Source of the DNA: JBGSYN01 sp041750975
GTDB taxonomy: Bacteria; Pseudomonadota; Alphaproteobacteria; Geminicoccales; Geminicoccaceae
DNA: 47,102 bases
Direction of reading: 5' to 3'
Assembly (NCBI GenBank): GCA_041750975.1
Contig: JBGSYN010000127.1
Location: 1-47,102, forward strand
Of this stretch, positions 28,759 through 36,465 are shown one piece after another. The stretch's first letter is position 1. Every line of letters starts with the position of its first letter. Made by a program: the position numbers and the translations under genes. A model generated the notes under the pieces. The model saw nothing but the letters and a program-made list of their open reading frames with translations, did not search any database and had not been told where the DNA came from.

Positions 28759-30825
28759 ATGCTCGATCCGCTGAAGCCCGATTGGGCGGCCGTCCTTCCG
28801 GTCCGCGACCTCTATGATGCCGAGCCCGGACCCCATGGCGTGCGCTATCAGAGCGCTGCCGGGCCAATCGAGATCGCGCTATTTGCGCCTTGGATCGTCC
28901 GCCTTCGGCTCGGCCTGAACGGCAAGCCCGATTACGGGCTGGTCATGGCCGATCCGTCGCCGCCCGATTGTCGGATCGATCTGCTGGAGACGGGTGCGCG
29001 GCTGAGCCATGATGGGCTTCTGGTCGAGCTTGCCGACCCGCCCCTTAACATCACGATTGCCGCGGCGGGTACGGCCCGAATCCGTCCGCCGGGCGACGGA
29101 CATTTTCGCCGCCGCTTCCGCCTGCCGCCGATTTCCCGAACGCCCGAAGGCTGGTTCATCGCGATCGATCTGGAGGACGGTGAGCCGGTCTACGGTCTCG
29201 GCGAAAAATGGGGCGGGCTCGACCATCGCGGTCAGATGGTGAATTCCTGGGTCGAGGATGCGCTCGGCGTCAATGCCGAGAAAAGCTACAAGAATTGCCC
29301 CTTTGCCTGGAGCCCATCCGGTTGGGGCGTCTTCGTCGCGACATCGGCCCATGTCCGCCACGCGGTCGGTTATCCCACATGGTCGCATCGGACCTACGCG
29401 ATCGAGGTCGCGGACGACGCGGTCGAGGTATTTCTCCTGCTCGGCACGCCTGCTGAAATCATCGAGCGCTATACCTGGCTTACCGGCAGGCCGCCCGAGA
29501 TCCCGCGTTGGAGCTTCGGCGCCTGGCTCTCCAAGGCCTACTACCGGGATTCGGACGAGCTGTTGCAGGCGGCCCGCAAGGTGCGTGAGCTCGAATTGCC
29601 GATGGACGTCATTACCCTGGACGGTCGCGCCTGGCTCGAAACCTCGACCCGCTTCGCCTTCGAATGGGATGCCTCCCGCTACCCGGCACCGCGCGAGATC
29701 ACCGCCGCAATCGAGGCGCTCGGTCTGAGGCTCTGCAACTGGGAATACCCGCTGGTCTCGATCCACCATCCGCACTTCGAGATGATGGCCGAAAAGGGCT
29801 GGCTGCTGCGCGATGCACGAAGCGGTGCGGCCCTGCGGCACAATTGGGAAAGCTCGCCCTTCGGCACGGTGCTGACGCCGCTGCCGACCAGCGGTCTGGT
29901 CGATTTCACCCATCCCGACGCCTATGCCTTCTGGCGCGACAGCCACCGCCGCCTGTTCGATGATGGTGTCGCTGTCATGAAGACGGATTTCGGCGAGCAG
30001 GTGCCGGCCTATGCCCTGGCTCACAATGGTGACAGCGGCGACCGCCTGCACAATGTCTATCCGCTGCTTTACAATCGGTGCGTATTCGAAGCGGCCGAAC
30101 GCTACGGCAAGCATGGTGCTCTGGTCTTCGCGCGCAGCGGCTGGGCCGGCTCGCAGCGCTACCCGACGCAGTGGGGCGGCGATCCCCAATCGGACTGGGG
30201 AGCGCTGGCAGCCAGCATTCGCGGCATGCTGTCCTGGGCGAACTCCGGGGTGGGGGGCTATGCGACGGACATCGGTGGGTTCTATGGCGAGCAGCCCTCG
30301 GCCGAACTCTACGTGCGTTGGGCCCAGGCGGCGGTGTTCGCGCCGCATATGCGCTTTCACGGCATCGGCGCCAGGGAACCCTGGTCGTTCGGCGACGACA
30401 TGCTGGGGCTGGTGCGCGATGCGCTGACCCTTCGCTACAGCCTGATCCCCTACATCCAAGAGGGCTGGACCGAGAGCACCAGGACCGGATTGCCCCTCTG
30501 CCGGGCGATGGCCCTGGCCTTTCCGGACCAACCGGAGAGCTGGGCCTTCGAGCGGCAATACATGTTCGGCGCGGACCTCCTGGTCGCACCCGTGACGCGG
30601 CCTGACGGCAAGGTCGGCGTCTGGCTTCCCCAAGGCCGCTGGCACGATTTCCGAACCCGCGAAGCGTACGAGGGCGGCCGCTACTTTGAGAAAACCTGCG
30701 CGCTCGAGGACTATCCCGTGTTTGCCCGCTCGGGCAGCAGCATCGGCCTCGCATCGCCCGTGCAAAAGACCGACGACTGGCCGGATGCGATGCCGATCGG
30801 CGAGGTCAGGAGCTTCCGCGAGTAA
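28759..30825 (+). CDS. GH31 family glycosidase (alpha-xylosidase/alpha-glucosidase, YicI-like)
   Basis: 688 residues. GH31 motifs are clear: VYGLGEKWGGLDHRG, nucleophile Asp410 in MKTDFGEQVP, ARSGWAGSQRYPTQWGGD with the likely acid/base Asp475, then DIGGFYG and MRFHGIG. The KTDFGE wording and shorter length are closer to YicI-type alpha-xylosidases than to large alpha-glucosidases. There is no signal peptide, so it probably acts in the cytoplasm on imported oligosaccharides. ATG at 28759, with GGGGAG about 12 bases upstream. It is divergent from the hydroxyacid dehydrogenase (87 bases between starts). No sugar transporter is adjacent. The sulfoquinovosidase pattern of YihQ is not present. Confidence 0.88.
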   Translation: MLDPLKPDWAAVLPVRDLYDAEPGPHGVRYQSAAGPIEIALFAPWIVRLRLGLNGKPDYGLVMADPSPPDCRIDLLETGARLSHDGLLVELADPPLNITIAAAGTARIRPPGDGHFRRRFRLPPISRTPEGWFIAIDLEDGEPVYGLGEKWGGLDHRGQMVNSWVEDALGVNAEKSYKNCPFAWSPSGWGVFVATSAHVRHAVGYPTWSHRTYAIEVADDAVEVFLLLGTPAEIIERYTWLTGRPPEIPRWSFGAWLSKAYYRDSDELLQAARKVRELELPMDVITLDGRAWLETSTRFAFEWDASRYPAPREITAAIEALGLRLCNWEYPLVSIHHPHFEMMAEKGWLLRDARSGAALRHNWESSPFGTVLTPLPTSGLVDFTHPDAYAFWRDSHRRLFDDGVAVMKTDFGEQVPAYALAHNGDSGDRLHNVYPLLYNRCVFEAAERYGKHGALVFARSGWAGSQRYPTQWGGDPQSDWGALAASIRGMLSWANSGVGGYATDIGGFYGEQPSAELYVRWAQAAVFAPHMRFHGIGAREPWSFGDDMLGLVRDALTLRYSLIPYIQEGWTESTRTGLPLCRAMALAFPDQPESWAFERQYMFGADLLVAPVTRPDGKVGVWLPQGRWHDFRTREAYEGGRYFEKTCALEDYPVFARSGSSIGLASPVQKTDDWPDAMPIGEVRSFRE

Positions 30826-30837
30826 GGTACCCGGCTC

Positions 30838-31098
30838 TCAATTGATCGGAACGACCTCGACGCTCGCATCGCCGTCGAACGTCACCCGATAGCGCCCCCC
30901 GGTGCAGCCGATCGTCCAGACCGCGACTTCCGCACTGGAGGCTTCCGTGTCGCGCTCGACCTGATAGGGCGCCTCGCATTGACGGCCCTGGCTGCGCACC
31001 GCGTCCGCAACGGCGTCGATATCGGCCTGTTCGGTCTGCGCCGAAGCCGGCGAGATCAAAGCGAGACAAAACACAAAAGACGAAAAACCAATCCGCAT
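30838..31098 (-). CDS. Small secreted two-cysteine protein
   Basis: 86 residues. A signal peptide (MRIGFSSFVFCLALISPASA) is followed by a mature part of about 65 residues with two cysteines, in RQCEAPYQ and TIGCTGGRYRV, that could form a disulfide. It ends in a strand-rich VTFDGDASVEVVPIN. Probably periplasmic. I do not recognise a family. ATG at 31098 follows GGGGGTGGCC; a longer frame exists but the signal peptide fixes this start. It lies tail to tail with the glycosidase gene, 12 bases apart. Confidence 0.65.
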   Translation of the reverse strand: MRIGFSSFVFCLALISPASAQTEQADIDAVADAVRSQGRQCEAPYQVERDTEASSAEVAVWTIGCTGGRYRVTFDGDASVEVVPIN

Positions 31099-31147
31099 GG
31101 CCACCCCCGATGCTCGTAATGATATCACTAGAAGTCTTCGATCAGCG

Positions 31148-31303
31148 TTAACGCCGCCCATAATGAAAGCGGCAGGCGGCAATCTCAAGCCATTGTTGCT
31201 CGCTCTTGCCAGCGATCACCATAAACTCGTCTCGGTCGGCTTCGAGCTGATCGAAATATCTGGCCATGTTGGCGCGCAGTTCGGTGAAGGAAACTTGTCT
31301 CAT
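31148..31303 (-). pseudogene. Truncated Phd/YefM-type antitoxin
   Basis: 51 codons. The start MRQVSFTELRANMARYFDQL with EADRDEFMVIAG matches the N-terminal DNA-binding half of Phd/YefM antitoxins (family pattern SxTELRANLaxyld, then VTRxGkpxvVLM). After about residue 32 the homology stops and the frame ends EIAACRFHYGRR, so the toxin-binding half is missing. No RelE/Doc-type toxin gene is beside it. No strong ribosome site precedes the ATG. Most likely a decayed antitoxin; a short solitary DNA-binding protein is the alternative. Confidence 0.6.
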
Positions 31304-31336
31304 GACCAACCAATGCAAGCTTCGAGCCCTGGAGGC

Positions 31337-32347
31337 TTAATTGTTGAAATGCGGCTCGAAGGTCTGGCGATAGCCGAAGAGCCCGGCGCTGCCACCGGTG
31401 TGCAGGAAGACGACGTTGTCGGTCTTCGCGAAGTGTCCCTTGCGGATCAGATCGATCAGGCCGGCTGCACCTTTCCCGGAATAGACCGGATCGAGCAGGA
31501 TCGCATCCTGCTGCGCGAAGAGCTTGATCGCCTCGATCATGCCCTCGGTCGGGACCCCGTAGCCGTCGCCGAAATAATCGCCGTTGGCCACAACTTTGTC
31601 CCGGTCGACGCCGCCGCGGACACCGAGTTTGTCGGCGGTCGCCTCCGCCAGGGCATGGACTTTCTCTTCCTGCGGCTGGGCCGGAATGCGGACACCGATG
31701 CCAAGCACCGGGATATGCGTGTTCATCGCCTCGAGCCCGGTGACGAGGCCCGCTTGGGTGCCGGCGCTGCCGGTCGCATGAACCACATGATCGATCCTCA
31801 GGCCCTGTTCGTTGGCCTGATGGGTCAGCTCCATGGCGCAGCTCACATAACCGAGCGCTCCGGTCGGATTCGAGCCGCCTCCGGGGATCAGATAGGGTTT
31901 GCCGCCCGCCGCCCTGACCTCGTCGGCGATAGGCTCCATCGCCGCGTTCATGTCGCCACCGCCCGGATATTCCCGGAGTTCCGCCCCGAACAGCCGGTCG
32001 AGAAAAACATTGCCGCTGCGGCGATAATCCGGGTCGTCGGTTTCGACCCGGTTTTCCAGCAGGATGATGCATTTGAGACCGAGCCGGGCGGCGATCGCCG
32101 CCGTCTGCCGTCCGTGATTGGTCTGCACGGCACCCTGGGTGATGATCGTGTCCGCCCCCTGGGCCAGCGCTTCGCCCATCAGGAACTCGAGCTTGCGGGT
32201 CTTGTTGCCGCCCGTGGCCAAGCCCGTGCAGTCGTCGCGCTTGATCCAGAGCCTGGGCCCGCCAAGCAGCTCGGTCAGGCGCGGCAACGGCTCCAGCGGT
32301 GTCGGCAGATGGGCGAAATGGAGCCGGTCAAATCGAGCTAGGTGCAT
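31337..32347 (-). CDS. PLP-dependent D-cysteine desulfhydrase / cysteate sulfo-lyase family enzyme
   Basis: 336 residues of the ACC deaminase/D-cysteine desulfhydrase group. It has LWIKRDDCTGLATGGNKTRKLEF with the PLP lysine at 49, then TQGAVQTNHGRQTAA, and a phosphate-binding loop HATGSAGTQAG. It would cleave D-cysteine to pyruvate, sulfide and ammonia, or cysteate to pyruvate, sulfite and ammonia as CuyA does. The N-terminal MHLARF and LGGPR wording is common to CuyA-labelled proteins, so I cannot decide between them. The ATG at 32347 lies inside the racemase gene (20-base overlap), so the two are cotranslated: the racemase would supply the right enantiomer. Confidence 0.85.
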   Translation of the reverse strand: MHLARFDRLHFAHLPTPLEPLPRLTELLGGPRLWIKRDDCTGLATGGNKTRKLEFLMGEALAQGADTIITQGAVQTNHGRQTAAIAARLGLKCIILLENRVETDDPDYRRSGNVFLDRLFGAELREYPGGGDMNAAMEPIADEVRAAGGKPYLIPGGGSNPTGALGYVSCAMELTHQANEQGLRIDHVVHATGSAGTQAGLVTGLEAMNTHIPVLGIGVRIPAQPQEEKVHALAEATADKLGVRGGVDRDKVVANGDYFGDGYGVPTEGMIEAIKLFAQQDAILLDPVYSGKGAAGLIDLIRKGHFAKTDNVVFLHTGGSAGLFGYRQTFEPHFNN

Positions 32348-33086
32348 GATCTATTATCCCCCGGCGTTGAACGCCGTTGTGTAGCGGACGCTCGCCTCGG
32401 GCGTAGGCGATGGTCGCCTCCGCCAGAACCTGCGTGCTGTCGATCAATGGCACGCTGAGATCCTCGGCCGCAAGCACCAAGGGCACCTCGGTGCAGCCGG
32501 CGATCACCGTTTCCGCCCCATCCGCGGCCAAGCTCGACGCGAGGTCGCGGACGCCTTGGCGGACCTCGGTGCCGCTGTCACCCGCCTTGATCCGATAGAT
32601 CAGCGCCATCAGCTCGGCTTGGTTCGGCAGGGACAGAACGACCGGCTCGATGCCTACGGATTCGAGCGCCTGCTCGTAGAGCCGCGCGTGGCGCGCGCCC
32701 TCGGCCACCATGACGCCGGCCCGTCCCGGCTGCGGCTGTGCCGACCGGCAGGCCCTGATCGTCTCGTCGATGATGCTGATGAAGGGCAACGGGGTCGCGG
32801 CCCGTATGTCGGCCTCGAAAGCATGGGCAGCATTGCAGGCCATCACCAGGAAATCGGCGCCGGCCGCCTCGAGCGAGCGGGCCATTTCGACCAGGGCCGG
32901 TGCCGAGGAGGGCCCGCGGCCGGCAATGGCGTCATTTCGATTGGGCGTTTTCGGGTTGTTGTTGATGATCAGGCGGATGTGGTCCTGATCGCGCGCGGCA
33001 TTGGCCGATCGGATGACGCGCGCGAAGAAATCGAGCGTCGCTTCCGGACCGAGACCCCCGAGCACACCGGCAACCAGGTCGGTCAT
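32328..33086 (-). CDS. Aspartate/glutamate racemase-family protein
   Basis: 252 residues. PLP-independent amino-acid racemase with both catalytic cysteines: Cys84 in VMACNAAH and Cys198 in IAGCTEVPL. Early strands GVLGGLGPEATLDFF and NNNPKTPNR are typical of YgeA/aspartate-racemase members. ATG at 33086 has GAGGGG five bases upstream. It is the first gene of a two-gene unit with the PLP lyase (20-base overlap), suggesting interconversion of D- and L-forms of cysteine, cysteate or a related amino acid before cleavage. It is divergent from upp, with 96 bases between starts. Confidence 0.85.
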   Translation of the reverse strand: MTDLVAGVLGGLGPEATLDFFARVIRSANAARDQDHIRLIINNNPKTPNRNDAIAGRGPSSAPALVEMARSLEAAGADFLVMACNAAHAFEADIRAATPLPFISIIDETIRACRSAQPQPGRAGVMVAEGARHARLYEQALESVGIEPVVLSLPNQAELMALIYRIKAGDSGTEVRQGVRDLASSLAADGAETVIAGCTEVPLVLAAEDLSVPLIDSTQVLAEATIAYARGERPLHNGVQRRGIIDHAPSSI

Positions 33087-33182
33087 TGCGGCCCCTCGAT
33101 CATGCCCGACCTTCAGTCATGTTGGTGTCTCGGCGAAATCTGTGAGAACATCAGGGCACCCTTCGTCACCCAAGAAACAGAA

Positions 33183-33821
33183 ATGCGAGCCATGCGCAAT
33201 CTCGTCATCGTCGATCATCCCCTGGTCCAGCACAAGCTCACCTTGATGCGCAATCGCGAGACGCCGACCGCCGAGTTCCGCCGTCTCGCCAAGGAGGTGG
33301 CACTCCTGCTCGGCTATGAAATCACCCGCGATCTACCGCTCGCGAGCGTCATCATCGAGACGCCTTTGATGCCGATGCAGGCCAACATGCTGGCCGGCAA
33401 GAAGCTCTGTCTGGTCTCCATCCTCCGCGCCGGCAACGGCCTGCTCGACGGCATGCTCGACCTGATGCCGTCGGCCCGCGTCGGCCATATCGGCCTCTAC
33501 CGGAACCCCGAAACGCTCAAGCCGACGGAATATTATTACAAGGTGCCGGAAGACATCGCCGAGCGTCCGGTGATCGTCGTCGATCCGATGCTGGCCACGG
33601 CAAACTCGGCCGTGGCGGCAGTCGATCGCCTCAAACGCGATGGACCTCCCGCCATCAAGTTCGCCTGCCTGCTGGCAGCACCGGAGGGCGTTGCGCGGCT
33701 GAACGAGGCGCATCCTGATGTCCCGATCTACACCGCCGCCCTTGACGACAGGCTTAACGATCATGGTTACATCCTGCCGGGTCTCGGCGATGCTGGTGAT
33801 CGCATCTACGGCACCAAATAA
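33183..33821 (+). CDS. upp: Uracil phosphoribosyltransferase
   Basis: 212 residues. Converts uracil and PRPP to UMP in pyrimidine salvage. Visible: HPLVQHKLTLMRN near the start, VSILRAGNGLLDGML, the PRPP-binding loop VVDPMLATANSAVAAV, and the diagnostic C-terminus GLGDAGDRIYGTK. Translation could start at ATG 33183 or nine bases later at 33192; neither has a strong ribosome site. A much longer open frame upstream is antisense to the racemase and is not real. A short hairpin (AATCCT-TGGC-AGGATT, 33824-33839) follows the stop but lacks a T-run. Confidence 0.95.
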   Translation: MRAMRNLVIVDHPLVQHKLTLMRNRETPTAEFRRLAKEVALLLGYEITRDLPLASVIIETPLMPMQANMLAGKKLCLVSILRAGNGLLDGMLDLMPSARVGHIGLYRNPETLKPTEYYYKVPEDIAERPVIVVDPMLATANSAVAAVDRLKRDGPPAIKFACLLAAPEGVARLNEAHPDVPIYTAALDDRLNDHGYILPGLGDAGDRIYGTK

Positions 33822-33849
33822 CTAATCCTTGGCAGGATTGCCTCCTCGG

Positions 33850-33864
33850 TTAACGTTAGGTTTA
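33850..33864. promoter_or_regulatory. CtrA-like site TTAA-N7-TTTA
   Basis: TTAACGTTAGGTTTA lies 114 bases before the PleD-like gene, one mismatch from TTAA-N7-TTAA. It sits in an AT-rich patch (33845-33875) within a GC-rich intergenic stretch, which is where a promoter would be. Confidence 0.35.
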
Positions 33865-33977
33865 CCATAGTCATCGATCATCCGCGTTGTGGCCGCCGGC
33901 AGTGGGTTCGGGGCGGCAGGCCGGGTCGTTGCCCCGGCCGGAGGACTAGGCGAGCCCCTATTGGTGATGATCCGGCC

Positions 33978-35561
33978 ATGCGCTATCCGCTGACCTGCCG
34001 CCTCTTTGGCAACCCCGATGGCTTTGCGGGACATCTCCGCAACCGGCTTATCGAACAGGGCGCGACGATCATTTCGACCTCGATGGGGCTGGAGAGACGC
34101 CATCTCGAGGACAGGTCGACCGATGTCCTGTTTTTGGACCTGCATGATCTCGACCTCGGCGCCCATGACTTCGACGCGCTGCAGGCGCTGGCGAAACAGC
34201 CGCTGCAGTCGCGGCCGATCATGATCGCCCTCGCGGGCTCCAAAACGGCGCTGGATCTGCTTCGATCCTATGCCTGGGCGGCCGGCTTCGACGATATTTT
34301 CGAAGACAACGAACTCGATCGGGCGATCGAGCGTCGGCTCAATAGCCTCGCCCTCCTCGCCAGGGCCAAACGCGAGGCGGGACTCCGGGCCGAACTCTAC
34401 AATCTCTTCTCTCGCGACGCCTCTCAGCGAGGCCCGGCGCGCAAAGTGGCGGACCGTTGTCGCATCTTAATGATCGGCCGTGCCTCGACGCATCAGGTTC
34501 AGATCGCCGATGCCCTGCCGGCAACGCGGATCGTCTATGCCGAGACGGTGACGAGTGCCCGGGCGATGATGGACGTCGAATCCTTCGATCTTGTCCTTGC
34601 CGACGATCGGTTGCAGGCGGGCAATGGTCAGGAAACCGCCGCTCGGCATCTCAAGAACGCCGCCATCAACGAGCCCTCGATGCCGCTGGTCGCGATCTCC
34701 AGAGATCCGCAAGCGATGGATATGGCTTCGGCGGGCGGCTTCGACGACGTCCTGCTCCTGCCGATGGCCAGCCCGATCTTGCGGTTGCGGATCGAACTCT
34801 GGTTGAAGATCGCCAGGCTGCAGGGCTGGCAGCGGCCGAACAACCGGCTCGGCAATGCCGGGAACCACGATCCCTCGGCCGGTCTGGCGGCTGGTTTGGG
34901 CGACATCGATGAAGACCTGGTTTTCGACCGTCTGACCGGACTTCCCGGCCATGGCTTCACGATGGAATATGCGCGTCTGGCATCGCGGCATGCGAGGCTG
35001 CATTGCCAGTCCCACATCGATGCCGGCACGGCCCAACCGCACGCGATTTTGGGCCGGATCGACAATCTCGACGATTTCAACGGGCAGTCGGGCTATGCCT
35101 GGACCAATCGCCTCCTCGCCAAATGTGCGAGGCTGCTGCGGAAGGATCTCAGGGCCGCCGATTTTCTGGGCTATCTCGGCAACGGACAGTTTCTCGTGGT
35201 CCTGCCGCTTGCCGAGCATGAGCAGGCAAATGTGGTTGCAGCGAGGGTCGAAGAGATCTTGCGGCGGGCGGAGCCCAAGGCACCACGCGGCCAGCTTCAG
35301 CCGATCATCGAAACCGGCGTGATGCCGCTGCCGGTCGACGAAATCGAGGCCGTCCGCACCATCCAACGCGCCATTCACGGACATCTACCGTCGGCTGAAC
35401 CGCGAACCGCGGACCGGCCCGAGCCTTATGCAGGCACCGTCATCGCAACGGGGGTTCTTGCCGAACCGGTCGCAAGCGTGACTCCGCTCGGCCCAAAGCC
35501 ACATCGCGGGCGCAAGGGCCTCTTTCGAAACCTCCGGCAACTCGAAGCCGCAGGCATCTAG
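33978..35561 (+). CDS. Degenerate PleD-like protein: two receiver-like domains and a GGDEF-derived domain
   Basis: 527 residues. Two receiver-like folds at 1-125 (phospho-Asp candidate D54 in LFLDLHDLDL) and 160-285 (D209/D210 in LVLADDRL) are followed by a diguanylate-cyclase-like domain from about 312 (DLVFDRLTGLPG, LGRIDNLDDFNG). The active-site GG(D/E)EF reads GNGQF at 401-405, so cyclic-di-GMP synthesis is unlikely. The receiver lysine is also replaced (DDVLLLPMASP). The order REC-REC-GGDEF is that of PleD, and this looks like a catalytically dead relative, perhaps a c-di-GMP/GTP sensor or scaffold. A 60-residue disordered tail ends in a basic patch. It is tail to tail with phaB, six bases apart. 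Confidence 0.75.
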   Translation: MRYPLTCRLFGNPDGFAGHLRNRLIEQGATIISTSMGLERRHLEDRSTDVLFLDLHDLDLGAHDFDALQALAKQPLQSRPIMIALAGSKTALDLLRSYAWAAGFDDIFEDNELDRAIERRLNSLALLARAKREAGLRAELYNLFSRDASQRGPARKVADRCRILMIGRASTHQVQIADALPATRIVYAETVTSARAMMDVESFDLVLADDRLQAGNGQETAARHLKNAAINEPSMPLVAISRDPQAMDMASAGGFDDVLLLPMASPILRLRIELWLKIARLQGWQRPNNRLGNAGNHDPSAGLAAGLGDIDEDLVFDRLTGLPGHGFTMEYARLASRHARLHCQSHIDAGTAQPHAILGRIDNLDDFNGQSGYAWTNRLLAKCARLLRKDLRAADFLGYLGNGQFLVVLPLAEHEQANVVAARVEEILRRAEPKAPRGQLQPIIETGVMPLPVDEIEAVRTIQRAIHGHLPSAEPRTADRPEPYAGTVIATGVLAEPVASVTPLGPKPHRGRKGLFRNLRQLEAAGI

Positions 35562-35567
35562 AGGTCA

Positions 35568-36293
35568 TCAAGACAAATATTGCCCGCCATTGGCGCTGAG
35601 CGTCGAGCCGGTCACGAACCCCGCATCGTCGCTCGCCAGAAACACCACGCAGCGGGCCACTTCCTCGGGCTCCCCGAGACGTCCGACCGGGATCAGTGGC
35701 AAAATCTTGGTGTTCAATACATCCTCGGGTACAGCACGGACCATTTCCGTGCCGATATAACCGGGCGCCACGACGTTGACCGTGATGCCCTTGGCGGCGC
35801 TTTCCAAAGCGACCGATTTCGTGAAACCGATCAATCCGGCCTTGGCGGCAGCATAATTTGCCTGACCGAACTGGCCTTTCTGGCCATTGATCGACGAAAT
35901 GTTGATGATCCGGCCGAACCCGCGCCCGCGCATTCCCTCGATGACATTCCGCGTCATGTTGAAGGCGCTATCGAGATTGGTCGTCATGACTTCCCGCCAT
36001 TTTTCGGGCGTCATACGATGCAGTGTAGAGTCGCGGGTAATGCCGGCATTGTTGACCAGGATATCCACCGGTCCGAGGGCGGCTTCGATCTCGCCGATGC
36101 CGGATTGGCAGGCACCGAAGTCGGCGACGTCGAACTTGAACACCGGTATCCCGGTTGCGGCGTTGAATTTATTCGCCGCATCGTCATTGCCGGCATAAGT
36201 CGCAGCGACCTGGTGGCCCGCAGCCTTGAGAGCGATCGATATCGCCTCGCCGATACCGCGTGTTCCACCGGTGACTATTGCCACGCGTGCCAT
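35568..36293 (-). CDS. phaB: Acetoacetyl-CoA reductase
   Basis: 241 residues. NADPH-dependent short-chain dehydrogenase reducing acetoacetyl-CoA to (R)-3-hydroxybutyryl-CoA for polyhydroxybutyrate. Seen: TGGTRGIG (8-15), NNAGITRD (81-88), active-site serine in NISSINGQ, then NYAAAKAG (Tyr147, Lys151), and the PhaB-type VNVVAPGYIGTEMV. It lies downstream of phaA on the same strand with 172 bases between; no PHB synthase is in the window. The gap holds no gene I can see. Confidence 0.93.
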   Translation of the reverse strand: MARVAIVTGGTRGIGEAISIALKAAGHQVAATYAGNDDAANKFNAATGIPVFKFDVADFGACQSGIGEIEAALGPVDILVNNAGITRDSTLHRMTPEKWREVMTTNLDSAFNMTRNVIEGMRGRGFGRIINISSINGQKGQFGQANYAAAKAGLIGFTKSVALESAAKGITVNVVAPGYIGTEMVRAVPEDVLNTKILPLIPVGRLGEPEEVARCVVFLASDDAGFVTGSTLSANGGQYLS

Positions 36294-36465
36294 GAGTTAG
36301 CCTCCTCGTTTTGGTGTTTGGCCTCGCAATCAGAGCCTTACGCCTCAAGGCCGATCGGTCAACGCCGAAACACCTTTGATGCTTCGTCCGGGCGAGAAAA
36401 GTGCCGGCCGAAGAGCCAGGGCGGCCGACGCTTCCCCATTCACCGCCAGAGAGGGTGGTGTGCTA

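Noticed and set aside
28759..30825. Sulfoquinovosidase (YihQ) identity for the GH31 enzyme, tempting because of the sulfonate-type neighbours
   Set aside because: The nucleophile motif is KTDFGE as in YicI-type enzymes, and the YihQ sulfonate-binding pattern was not found.
32556..33182. Upstream extension of the upp frame
   Set aside because: Antisense to the racemase gene. Uracil phosphoribosyltransferases begin near the ATG at 33183/33192.
33824..33839. Hairpin after upp as a terminator
   Set aside because: Six-base stem without a following T-run. Kept only as a note in the upp entry.
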